64,000 nt of DNA, from positions 1 to 64,000 of the forward strand of contig DAOPZC010000006.1 of NCBI GenBank assembly GCA_035353175.1. Direction: 5' to 3'. Both the position numbers and the translations under genes were made by a program. The stretch comes from DAOPZC01 sp035353175 (lineage in GTDB: Bacteria > Verrucomicrobiota > Kiritimatiellia > RFP12 > UBA1067). A model generated the notes under the pieces. That model searched no databases. It was not told the origin of the DNA and was given only the letters and a program-made list of their open reading frames with translations. Positions 25,401-33,113 of this stretch are shown here, in pieces (position 1 is the first letter of the stretch; the number at the start of each line of letters is the position of its first letter).

Positions 25401-27078
25401 GACGCAGGTCAAGATGTACACCAACGGCGTCATGGTGATCGCGTCGACAAACATCGCGCCCGTCAACCTGGTCACCGGCGGCCACGCCAACATGACGGTC
25501 TCTTATGATGCGGGCGCAAAGGCGGTCACCGTGATCACCGAACAGGCGGCGGGGGCTTTCACCAACGTCTTCGGCGGCGTGGACATGGTCGCGGCCGCCG
25601 GGGCGACCTCCGCATACTTCGGTCTCGGGGCTGCCACGGGCGGACTCAACGCCGAAAACCTCATCACCGACTTCGCGCTTGAAACCGCCGGCGGCGTGTC
25701 CGACACCTCGTGGCAGCGCGGTTACCTCGCGTTCGGCTCCGCCAGCGGAAGCGGCACGCTGGTCAAGCGCGGCAATGCGGCGCTCGGCATTCAAGACGGT
25801 CCCGGCAACGCCTTCAGCAGCGCCGCCGTGCGGCTGGAAGAGGGCGGGCTCGTGCTGCGCAAAACGGCGTGCGAGCCGCTCACGCTCGGCGACGACTTCT
25901 ATCTGAGCCGATGGGCGTCGTGGGCGCCCGGAGGGGCGCTGCAAACGATGTTCGTGTTCCCGTCCACGGCGGGCAACGCGGTTACGGCCAAGCGCCATGT
26001 CGTGTCGCAGCCGTGGACCGCCCGCTTCACCTTCTTTGTCGGCGCGCGCAACGGCGCGGCTGACGGTTTCTCGTTCTTTATGCACAACGACCCGCGCGGC
26101 CTCGCCGCGCTGGGCTCGGCCGCCTCAGGCGCCGGCTATCTCGGCATCGCCAAAAGCGTGGCGCTGGAATGGAACTTCTACGAGGGCGACACCATGCGCA
26201 ACACCGTCGTGCTGGGTTTGGACGGCGCGTATGTCGGCGACCGGCGCAGCAGTCTGCCGATCAAGATCACGAGCATCTACCAGGAGACCGACATGGAGGT
26301 CCGGCACGATCCCGACGCGCAGACGCTGGCATTGACCATGTGGCAGGGAACGAACGTTTTCGCCACCGTGTTCTCGAACGTCAACATCCGGGCGCAGGTG
26401 GGCGACGATCTGGCCTACGTGGGCTTCGGTTCGGGGTGCGGCGGCCAGCAGTGCGAGACGCGCGTCAAGGACTTCCGTTTCGCGCTCACCGCGCCGACCA
26501 ATCCCGTCCCCCTCTCCGCCTGCCTCGGAACGGCGATCCTGCCGGCCGGCGCGACCAACATTGTGACGCTCGACACGGCGGTCTCCGGCGCGTCGTTCGC
26601 GATCTCCTCCGCGCAGATCGGCGACGGTGCGGCCTTCGGCCTCGAATCGGCGAACGCCAACGGCGGCACACTGGCGGTGGCGGGCGCCGCGCTCGCGGGC
26701 GATGCGACGTTCGACGTGCGGACAGGCGCGACGCTGTCGTTCGCGGACCTCACCGGCGGCGCCGCGCTCATTAAAGCCGGCGCCGGCACGCTGTCGCTCG
26801 CCGGCACGGCCGCGGGCTATACGGGCGACACCTTCCTGAACGGCGGCACGCTGTCGCTCGGGGCGGCGCTGCTGCCGACCGGCACGGACCTTTACGTCAC
26901 GCCCGGCGCGACGCTGAACCTCGCCTTTACCGGCAAGCAATATGTCCACGCGCTCTTCGTGGACGGCGCGGCGATGCCCGGCGGCAGGTACACGTCCGAA
27001 AAGGTTTCTTGGATCACCGGACCCGGCACGCTCGTCGTAACCTACCCGCCGGTCGGATCCATGATGTTCCTGCGATAA
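22471..27078 (+). CDS. Exported beta-strand-repeat protein with three L-type lectin-like modules
   Basis: This protein has 1,535 residues from the ATG at 22471 (AAGGTGG upstream; an earlier in-frame start at 22432 precedes the signal peptide and is not needed). The signal peptide ends near LWAADG. Autotransporter-associated beta-strand repeats make up the first ~600 and last ~180 residues. Between them are three modules resembling legume/L-type lectin sandwiches at about 614-820, 884-1074 and 1141-1340. Each starts with a LWQMN/LWKLN/LSRWA-type strand and a WTA(S/R)F strand; modules 1 and 3 also show DGVCFVLQND and DGFSFFMHND. It ends PPVGSMMFLR, like two other exported proteins. No barrel domain is seen. 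It is likely a surface carbohydrate-binding protein. Confidence 0.9.
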   Translation: MKTRHLFSFLAVASAANALWAADGTWTAAGDGDWSTIGNWQSDTPASGSGSTAFFTTGAGTVNNDMTDLALLGIQLSGTGFTLAGNTITLDSAGFLTVLGGSHAISLPLALAGDTAVAVATNETLTLGGEISGTGGLTLNGGRVVLGNAVNAYSGGTVLQTGLLEVVSIDSLGLSPNPVKLGKGTFRYAADAPGDLAQGYTVFNGGGNASTVLDLQTNLTVSGKVDAPSAGGGRFVKIGPGTLTYAYPGYQVLNRGGSGVTTDRNLVVDALNGGAGVEGYHDFTVANGKVVFNTPGQTNRLVSGVTIGERYPAAAYMDIGAGVVQAPDTWFSLSRGNGDATTPYASGVTMTGGRLELWGLVMGYGASMPSYKCYPFFNQSGGEVVIANDSLIGETAGANPAYTLAGGKLTSNGTSSGFALNPWSQDGLYASLSIAGSGTQADFAKLAVRKNAVLSVTNGATLGVRSTETANAGTVIFDNATLTTYAPLNQPSEWFHNTAKLYVGAGGLTLNVPAGQSAYLGTPPVTNPASPGGRITKTGAGTLALYNTEMPLDVNAGRLKLTGGHLTTNKVVKTIALASDAELELAVPHAAESDTLSLAGPNRFELTLPDLADRAELWQMNSAATRRSDGVLQLAYPAANKVGSAFMTRPVSVTNAWTASFSVAAVGGRTLNNQGDGVCFVLQNDGRGAGAYSTNVTGFGYAGAMLPVTNSFAVALDLTNRRLRFGTNGVFVSQVYDLAFLPGLGADSDKTYFSVSYDGSGRLSCVLTRKGLQTSPYIYAVNLQSLVGGATAYAGFTAGNSSGRFEQHWVDDISFATSDPAKSFGQYGGKLALTAGQRLGVTLNPVPAQNGFGLGELTYADGSVLDIRQPYTPPLPAPTLTDQGLWKLNACAHWKPDGRLALTTNANWNSGTAFLTNRYPVTGSWTARFGYDIGLGSTPPADYFNLIVQRDSPASTTHTPNPGFAIMWRYYEGNNQKTQVKMYTNGVMVIASTNIAPVNLVTGGHANMTVSYDAGAKAVTVITEQAAGAFTNVFGGVDMVAAAGATSAYFGLGAATGGLNAENLITDFALETAGGVSDTSWQRGYLAFGSASGSGTLVKRGNAALGIQDGPGNAFSSAAVRLEEGGLVLRKTACEPLTLGDDFYLSRWASWAPGGALQTMFVFPSTAGNAVTAKRHVVSQPWTARFTFFVGARNGAADGFSFFMHNDPRGLAALGSAASGAGYLGIAKSVALEWNFYEGDTMRNTVVLGLDGAYVGDRRSSLPIKITSIYQETDMEVRHDPDAQTLALTMWQGTNVFATVFSNVNIRAQVGDDLAYVGFGSGCGGQQCETRVKDFRFALTAPTNPVPLSACLGTAILPAGATNIVTLDTAVSGASFAISSAQIGDGAAFGLESANANGGTLAVAGAALAGDATFDVRTGATLSFADLTGGAALIKAGAGTLSLAGTAAGYTGDTFLNGGTLSLGAALLPTGTDLYVTPGATLNLAFTGKQYVHALFVDGAAMPGGRYTSEKVSWITGPGTLVVTYPPVGSMMFLR

Positions 27079-27105
27079 TTCAGAGGGTGCGAGCAAAGGG
27101 GAGAA

Positions 27106-27131
27106 GGTCGCGGACGGCCTCGTCCGCGACC
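27106..27131 (+). terminator. Perfect 11-bp hairpin after beta-repeat gene
   Basis: GGTCGCGGACG-GCCT-CGTCCGCGACC is a perfect 11-bp stem with a tetraloop, 28 nt after the stop at 27078. No T-tract follows. It may be a terminator or RNA-stabilising hairpin, or a dispersed palindrome. Confidence 0.5.
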
Positions 27132-27304
27132 CCAGTCGTCTGCGCACGTTTCAAGCCGACGCGCGCGTTGCCCTCGGGTCAGTGAATCGCCGTGTGCGCC
27201 CTCCACCAAATATCCTTTTCTCATTGACGTGCACTCTGCCGCTATGGTGGAATAATCATTAATCCGAGCGGTATCCGCTAGGGACAGACGGTTAGGGGAA
27301 GATT

Positions 27305-30121
27305 ATGCTCGTTTTTCAAAAACGCCTGCCTTTCATCTTTTCGATTCTCGGGATTGCGGCGCTGTGCGCCGCCGCGCCGTTCACCAAAACGTTCCCGTTC
27401 GTGCAGCCTGACGGCACGCGCGTCGAGCTGTGGGGCACGGGCGACGAATTCCGGGCGGTGTTCGAGACGCTGGACGGCTACACCGTCCTCTTTGTCCCGG
27501 CCGCGAAAGCATACTTCTATGCGGGCCTCTCGGCGGACGGAACGGACCTGATCCCGACCGCGCTGCAGGTCGGCCAAGGCGATCCGTCCGCGCTCGGGCT
27601 GGCGAAACACCTGCGCATGAGCCCGGAGGTGGCCAGGGCCAAGGCGCGCGCGCGTTTCGCGCGCTGGGATGCGGCGACAAAGAACAGCGAGCGCTGGCTC
27701 GCGAGGAAAGCCGCGGCGCGCGCCGCCGAAAGCGCGGCGGCAGGCGGACGGACGACCCTGTCACCGCCGGCTTACACGACCACCGGGACCAGGGCCGGGC
27801 TCTGCCTGCTGATCGATTTCAGCGATGCCACCAACACGATTTCGCGGGCCGAGATCGTCAACTTCTGTAACGGGGACGCGTATACGGGATTCGGCAACAA
27901 CGGCTCGGTTAAAAAATATTTTCAGGACAACTCGGGCGGGCTGCTGACCTACACGAACATCGTGACGGTCTACATCCGCATGGCCCGTCCCAAAACCTAT
28001 TACAACGACACGTCGGCAGACTGTGGCGACCAGGCCAACCTGCTGATCAAAGACGCGGTCGCCATCATGAAGGCGCTCCCGAACTACGCGTCCGAGATCG
28101 CGCCGGCGTTCGCAAACCTGACCGTTGACGGAAACGGCTACGTCCAGGCCTGCAACGTGTTTTACGCGGGCGACGACAGCGGCGTCTGGTCCTACGGGCT
28201 CTGGCCCCACTCGTGGGCGCTTTACAATGTCGGCGCGCAGACGCTCACGGCCGGCATCGCCATCCACCCGTATCAGATCACCAACATCGGCAGCTCGCTC
28301 GAACTCGGCACCTTCTGCCATGAGAACGGGCACATGCTCTGCGACTACCCCGACCTCTACGACTACGACATCGACCCTGAGACGGATTACTACGATTCGG
28401 TGGGCGGCGCGGGCGCGTTCTGCCTGATGAACTCAGGCGGGTACGGCGCGAACCCCGTGCAGGTCTGCGCCTACCTCAAGCGCGCGTCCGGCTGGGCGAC
28501 CACCATCGACCTGACGTCCGCCTCTTCCCTGACGGCGAGCCTAAGCTCATCGGGCCCGGGCTTCAACACCTTCTACCGCTTCGTCAAGCCCGGCGTGCCG
28601 ACCGAGTATTACCTCGTCGAAAACCGCCAGCAGTCAGGGCACGACGCCGAAATTCCCGCCTCCGGCATCGCGGTCTGGCACATCGACGAACTCGGCGACC
28701 GCGACAACCAGAGCCTGGCGTACAACACCTCCCATGCGAACTACGAGGTGACGCTCGTCCAGGCCGACAACCAGTGGCACTTCCAAAACAACAGCAACAG
28801 CGGCGATCCCGAAGACCTTTATTACAGCGGCAATACCGCGGACGGATACGGCAACGCCTTCAACGACGCCACCGCCCCCTGCTCGCGCTGGTGGGACGGC
28901 AGCGCGTCCGGCATCAATTTCAGCGGTTTCAGCGCCAGTGCCGCCACCATGACGTTCACCGTCCAGCCGCCCCTTCTGTCCGTCGGCACGACAAGCCCGC
29001 TGGCCGCCGGCACGCTCGGCCTCCCCTACCGCCAGACGCTCTTAGCCTACGGAGGCCGCGAGCCCTACACGTGGACCCTGGTATCGAACGCGCTGCCCGC
29101 CGGCCTTTCACTCAGCAGCGCCGGCGTGATCGACGGCACGCCCTCCGCCGCCGGAACCTTTGTTTTCGGCGTGCGTGTGAGAGACGCCACCAACGGCACG
29201 GCGACCGCGAGCCTGAACCTGACGGTAAACCAGCCGCGCGGCATCCCGTTCACGGAGACGTTCGAAAACGGGGGCAATGCGCCGGACGGCTGGACCCAGG
29301 AACACGTCTCGGGAACGACCGCCTGGGGCTTCCTGTCCGGGAGCTCTTTTGGGTCGCCGGAGAGCGCGCACGGCGGCAGCTACAACGCGTGTTTCGCCAT
29401 CGATGACTATTCCGCGCCCGTGGCCAGGCTGGTCTCGCCCATGATCTCCTTCGGGAAGGCGACGCATAACGCGCAGCTGAGCTTCTGGCACTGCATGAAG
29501 GCGTGGTCAGGCGATCAGGACGAGCTCAGAGTCTATTACAAAACCGCGCCGACCAACAGCTGGATTCCGTTGGCCTCCTACACGGGCAACGTGCCCGCAT
29601 GGACGCAAAGGACCTTGTCTCTGCCCGCCCCAAGCGACACCTACCTCATCGCCTTCGAGGGAACCGCGAATTACGGCTACGGCGTCTGCGTCGACGACGT
29701 GGCCGTCACCGCGAGCCTGAGTCCTTACGGGACATGGCAGACAAACTGGTTCACGTCAGCCGAAATCGCCGCGGGACTCATCACCGGCGACTCCGGCGAT
29801 CCGGACGGCGACGGCATTCCGAACCTGTTGGAGTATGCGATGGCGCTCAACCCCCGGTTGATCGATACAGCAGGATTGCCCATCGGCGGCGTGTGGAGCC
29901 AGTATCTGAGTCTGAGTTACCGGCAGAACAAGCAGGCGACTGACCTCGTGTATGAAGTGGAAGCCTGCACCAACCTCTTGGACGGGCTCTGGTCCACCAA
30001 CAACGTGTCAGAAACACTGCGTTCGGACAGCAACCAGTGGTGGCAGGTGACCACGCGCCACAGCGTGCCGGTGACCAACGCCCCCGCCCGCTTCATGCGC
30101 CTCAACGTCACCCTTCCGTAA
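27305..30121 (+). CDS. Secreted M6-family metalloprotease
   Basis: This 938-residue protein has a signal peptide (cleavage near CAAAP) and AGGGGAAG upstream. Residues 25-140 are a propeptide of the M6 type (FPFVQPDGTRVELWGTGDEF). The catalytic zinc motif is His339-Glu340-Asn-Gly-His343, followed by YPDLYD, as in immune-inhibitor-A-like M6 peptidases. It continues with an Ig/He_PIG domain (about 559-644), a MAM/CUB-like jelly roll (646-806), a Ca-binding-like segment GDPDGDGIPNLLEYAM (about 832-847) and the shared C-terminal module (YEVEACTNLL to ARFMRLNVTLP). It probably degrades host, dietary or competitor proteins extracellularly. It is monocistronic. Confidence 0.92.
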   Translation: MLVFQKRLPFIFSILGIAALCAAAPFTKTFPFVQPDGTRVELWGTGDEFRAVFETLDGYTVLFVPAAKAYFYAGLSADGTDLIPTALQVGQGDPSALGLAKHLRMSPEVARAKARARFARWDAATKNSERWLARKAAARAAESAAAGGRTTLSPPAYTTTGTRAGLCLLIDFSDATNTISRAEIVNFCNGDAYTGFGNNGSVKKYFQDNSGGLLTYTNIVTVYIRMARPKTYYNDTSADCGDQANLLIKDAVAIMKALPNYASEIAPAFANLTVDGNGYVQACNVFYAGDDSGVWSYGLWPHSWALYNVGAQTLTAGIAIHPYQITNIGSSLELGTFCHENGHMLCDYPDLYDYDIDPETDYYDSVGGAGAFCLMNSGGYGANPVQVCAYLKRASGWATTIDLTSASSLTASLSSSGPGFNTFYRFVKPGVPTEYYLVENRQQSGHDAEIPASGIAVWHIDELGDRDNQSLAYNTSHANYEVTLVQADNQWHFQNNSNSGDPEDLYYSGNTADGYGNAFNDATAPCSRWWDGSASGINFSGFSASAATMTFTVQPPLLSVGTTSPLAAGTLGLPYRQTLLAYGGREPYTWTLVSNALPAGLSLSSAGVIDGTPSAAGTFVFGVRVRDATNGTATASLNLTVNQPRGIPFTETFENGGNAPDGWTQEHVSGTTAWGFLSGSSFGSPESAHGGSYNACFAIDDYSAPVARLVSPMISFGKATHNAQLSFWHCMKAWSGDQDELRVYYKTAPTNSWIPLASYTGNVPAWTQRTLSLPAPSDTYLIAFEGTANYGYGVCVDDVAVTASLSPYGTWQTNWFTSAEIAAGLITGDSGDPDGDGIPNLLEYAMALNPRLIDTAGLPIGGVWSQYLSLSYRQNKQATDLVYEVEACTNLLDGLWSTNNVSETLRSDSNQWWQVTTRHSVPVTNAPARFMRLNVTLP

Positions 30122-30167
30122 CGCCGTACCGCCTCTGCACCGGCAAGCTTTGCGGAGCATCGGGGGG

Positions 30168-30186
30168 CGGGGATGGCCCCGGTTTT
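30168..30186 (+). terminator. Possible weak terminator after M6 protease
   Basis: CGGGG-ATGG-CCCCG is followed by GTTTTG, about 47 nt after the stop codon. The stem is only 5 bp and the T run is short. Confidence 0.35.
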
Positions 30187-30323
30187 GCGTCACGCGTTCA
30201 TCGGAAACGCAAAATCCACGCGCCCCCCGTCACCCACCGATTACGTCAGCCGCTCATTTTTCTCTACCGACGCTTCAAGAAAGTGTGATATTTTAATTAA
30301 AGTATAAGTGTAGGAGTGCGTGT

Positions 30324-31145
30324 GTGTTTGGACGGGAAAAACAGGTAAAACGGGATTTGGTGACGCGCTATGAAGCGAAGTACATCATTCCCCGTGATCG
30401 CGTCCCTGCGATCCGGCAGTTCATCAAGCCCTTTTGCCGGCCTGATCCCTATACCCACGGCGATCCGCCGGAGTACACGATCACGACGCTGCAGTTGGAC
30501 GATCCCGCCTACTCGCTCCATTACGCCAAGGAGCGCGAGATGGTGCGGCGTTTCAAGCTGCGGGCGCGGACCTACGGCGAGATCGGGTCGGCGCCGGTGT
30601 TTGCGGAAGTGAAGGCGAAGCTGGAGGAGACGATCGTCAAGACGCGCGTGGCGATCCCGTTCAACGCGTGGAGCAAAGAGCTGGTGTCCGGCATACGGCT
30701 GCCGCTCCGCTTCAAGAGCGCGCGACAGGAGATTGATTTTCTGCAGTTCAAGCGGCTGGTCTGGGAGCTGGGCGCGGAGCCGAAGGCGCTCGTCCGCTAT
30801 GTCCGCGAATCGTACGTGGGCACCACGGACCGGTACGCCCGGGTGACTTTCGACAGGAAGCTCCAGTACCAGATGACGGACTCTTGGACGGATTTCGGCC
30901 GGAGCGGCTTATGGCGCGGCATGGATTCATCGGAGGCGCAAGGGTTCGGGCTGTCCTACTCCGGCGTGATTCTGGAAGTGAAGGCCCTGTCGTATACGCC
31001 GGTGTGGATGATGGACATGGTGGAGCGGTTCGAGCTGCGCAAGACGGGGAACTGCAAGTATTCGACGGCGATTTGGCGCGAGGGCTTTTTCTGCGGTTAT
31101 CCGGCAACGAACGAGGCGACGGACGAGGCGCTGGCGCTGATTTGA
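30324..31145 (+). CDS. VTC-domain polyphosphate polymerase-like protein
   Basis: This 273-residue protein starts at GTG 30324, with AGGAG 7 nt upstream. VTC tunnel-domain features are seen in order: RYEAKYIIP (residues 15-23), TTLQLDD, RFKLRARTYG, FAEVKAKLEETIVKTR, RVTFDRKLQ and ILEVKALSY. These basic and acidic strands line the nucleotide/polyphosphate tunnel in VTC4-type enzymes, which make inorganic polyphosphate from ATP. Bacterial VTC proteins are often next to DUF4956 genes, as here. It is the first gene of a five-gene operon; the leader is AT-rich (30285-30310), with TATAAG at 30303 as a possible -10 box but no clear -35. It probably acts at the cytoplasmic face of the membrane. Confidence 0.9.
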   Translation: MFGREKQVKRDLVTRYEAKYIIPRDRVPAIRQFIKPFCRPDPYTHGDPPEYTITTLQLDDPAYSLHYAKEREMVRRFKLRARTYGEIGSAPVFAEVKAKLEETIVKTRVAIPFNAWSKELVSGIRLPLRFKSARQEIDFLQFKRLVWELGAEPKALVRYVRESYVGTTDRYARVTFDRKLQYQMTDSWTDFGRSGLWRGMDSSEAQGFGLSYSGVILEVKALSYTPVWMMDMVERFELRKTGNCKYSTAIWREGFFCGYPATNEATDEALALI

Positions 31146-31147
31146 AA

Positions 31148-31855
31148 GTGAGTGACGGTTTGAACGTAAACGATTATCTGTCGATGTTTTTCGGGACACA
31201 GGCGCCGCTCAGCCCGGCCCTGGTGGCGGGCGCCTTGGTGCTCAGCTTCCTGCTGGCCATGGTCTTTGCGGCGGTCTACCAGCACACCTTCCGGGGCTTC
31301 ACCTACTCCCGCTCCTACATTCACTCCATGGTGCTGGGCAGCATGGTGACGTGCATGCTCATCATGGCGGTCGGCAACAATCTGGCGCGCGGCATGGGGA
31401 TCCTCGGCACGCTGGCGATCATCCGCTTCCGTACGCCGGTGCGCGACCCCCGCGACGCCATGTTCCTGTTCGCCTGTCTCGGCGTCGGCATCGCCTGCGG
31501 CGCCGAAATGCCGCTGGTCGCGGTGATCGGCACCTTCATCATCAACGCCGCGGCGCTGCTGCTGCACTGGGCTCCCTTCGCCTCGCGGCGCGAGTACGAA
31601 GGCCTCTTTCGCTTCCTCATGCCCGTCAACGACGCGAAAGCGGAGCAGGAAGTGCAGGATCTGCTCAAGCGGTACTGTTCGTCGTTTTACCTGCTGGGCA
31701 TGCGCGATGCGGAACAAGGCGACAGCATGGAGTTTTCTTATCAGGTGCGCCTGCTGGACCCGGCCTACCAGCAGGACCTGGTGCTCGCCTTTAAGAACGC
31801 CGGAAGTTTTGGCGACCCCGTGCTGCTGATGCAGCGGACGACGGTGGAATTGTAA
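31148..31855 (+). CDS. DUF4956 membrane protein
   Basis: This protein has 235 residues from GTG 31148, two bases after the VTC stop; TTG at 31142 or 31160 are alternatives. It has three or four membrane segments in residues about 17-135 (SPALVAGALVLSFLLAMVFA, SMVLGSMVTCMLIMAV, AMFLFACLGVGIACG and VAVIGTFIINAAALLL). Between them is the family's conserved loop GILGTLAIIRFRTPVRDPRD. The C-terminal ~100 residues are soluble and probably cytoplasmic. DUF4956 proteins commonly accompany VTC polymerases, so it may anchor the polymerase or move polyphosphate or a modified product. Its biochemical role is unknown. Confidence 0.9.
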   Translation: MSDGLNVNDYLSMFFGTQAPLSPALVAGALVLSFLLAMVFAAVYQHTFRGFTYSRSYIHSMVLGSMVTCMLIMAVGNNLARGMGILGTLAIIRFRTPVRDPRDAMFLFACLGVGIACGAEMPLVAVIGTFIINAAALLLHWAPFASRREYEGLFRFLMPVNDAKAEQEVQDLLKRYCSSFYLLGMRDAEQGDSMEFSYQVRLLDPAYQQDLVLAFKNAGSFGDPVLLMQRTTVEL

Positions 31856-31867
31856 GGACAGAGCGAT

Positions 31868-33079
31868 ATGACGACCCATTACACACGTAATAAGATGCCG
31901 ATGCCCTTCAGGGTTCGGGTGCGCCGTCTGCTGCGGGCCTCTTTCCTGTTGTTCATCCTTGCGCTGATCCCTTCCTTCTTGTGGCTTCAGACGCAAGATC
32001 CCGCAGCGTATCGTTTCAACGGCCTCGTGGAGTCGGAGTCCGAAACGGTGGGGCCGCTCGAGACCGCGCGCATCCTGTCGATCGAGGTGCAGTCCGGCCA
32101 GCGCGTCAACGCGGGCGATGTGCTGGTGCGGATGGACGCCTCAGACCGGGCGCTGGACATGGCGATGAATGAAGCCCGGCTCAAAGACTACGAGCAGGGC
32201 GTCTTGAGCTACGAACAGGGCGCGGAGCGGCACCGCCAAGATTTGCAGGAGTCGGAGCGGCGCAGCCGTCAGGCGGTGCAGGAGGCGGCGGTCGCGTTGG
32301 AGGCGGAAAAAATGAACCGCGCCCGGGACGCCGCGGAGTTGGCGGGCCTCCGGGCAGAGATCGCGCGGCTGCAACCGCTGGTCGACCGGCGGCTGGTCAG
32401 CGAAACCGAGCTCTCCTCGCTGCGGCCTCAAGCCCAAGCGCTGGAGCAGAGCGTGGCCCAGTACGCGCCGCTGATCGATGCGCTTCAGAAGCGCCACGAG
32501 CTGGCTCTCAAGGATTTGGAAGACGTGCGGTCGCGTCTGGCTGCGGCCTCCTCCGGAGCAGGGTCGCCGGCCTCCCCGATCGCCGCCACGATGCGGCGGG
32601 CGGCGGAAACCTGCCGGCAAGCCTCGGCCCATGATCCCGCCGTGCTGCGGGCCTCGCGCTCCGGAATCGTGTCGCGCGTGCTGCGCCAGCCGGGCGACGT
32701 GGTGGTGGCGGGCGAACCGGTAGTCCGGGTGACCTCTTCCAGTTCGCTCTACATCACCGGGCTGCTGACGCAGCGCCAGCTCGAGGGGCTGGCGGTCGGC
32801 GACAAGCTGCGGGTGACGCGCGCCGCCGATGCGCGCCGCGCCGCCTTGACGGCCCGCGTGGAGACCGTCGAGCCCGAGGTGATGGATTTGCTGGACCCCT
32901 TCAATCCGGCGCCGCGTTTTCCCGTAAGGGGACGGCGCGTGCGCCTGCGCGTGCTGGACGAAAACAACACGCTGGTGCCGGGCGAGTCCGTCACGCTGGA
33001 CACCGGACGCCGCGAAACGTGGTTGGAAGGAATGAAACGGATCTGTTTTTTTGGCGGATGTAGGCCGACGTCGCTGTAG
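31868..33079 (+). CDS. HlyD-family periplasmic adaptor (membrane fusion protein)
   Basis: This 403-residue protein starts 12 nt after the DUF4956 stop, with AAGGA upstream. It has a short cytoplasmic N-terminus and one membrane anchor (about 24-41). The first lipoyl half follows (ILSIEVQSGQRVNAGDVLVRMD), then a long alpha-helical hairpin (about 95-225), the second lipoyl half (GIVSRVLRQPGDVVVAGEPV) and a beta-barrel. Adaptors link an inner-membrane transporter to a TolC-like channel. Here no ABC, RND or MFS transporter lies in the operon. The only inner-membrane neighbour is DUF4956, which makes that protein a candidate partner. Confidence 0.9.
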   Translation: MTTHYTRNKMPMPFRVRVRRLLRASFLLFILALIPSFLWLQTQDPAAYRFNGLVESESETVGPLETARILSIEVQSGQRVNAGDVLVRMDASDRALDMAMNEARLKDYEQGVLSYEQGAERHRQDLQESERRSRQAVQEAAVALEAEKMNRARDAAELAGLRAEIARLQPLVDRRLVSETELSSLRPQAQALEQSVAQYAPLIDALQKRHELALKDLEDVRSRLAAASSGAGSPASPIAATMRRAAETCRQASAHDPAVLRASRSGIVSRVLRQPGDVVVAGEPVVRVTSSSSLYITGLLTQRQLEGLAVGDKLRVTRAADARRAALTARVETVEPEVMDLLDPFNPAPRFPVRGRRVRLRVLDENNTLVPGESVTLDTGRRETWLEGMKRICFFGGCRPTSL

Positions 33080-33113
33080 AGGCCCCGACAGAGGGCCAGA
33101 GGTTGTGAACGTG

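Noticed and set aside
22609..26085. 1,158-codon minus-strand open frame opposite the lectin/beta-repeat gene
   Set aside because: Same antisense shadow pattern. The plus-strand frame has a signal peptide, repeats and lectin-like modules.
27224..27248. TTGACG followed by TATGGT upstream of the M6 protease gene
   Set aside because: The boxes are good individually but separated by only 13 nt, too short for a normal sigma70 promoter.
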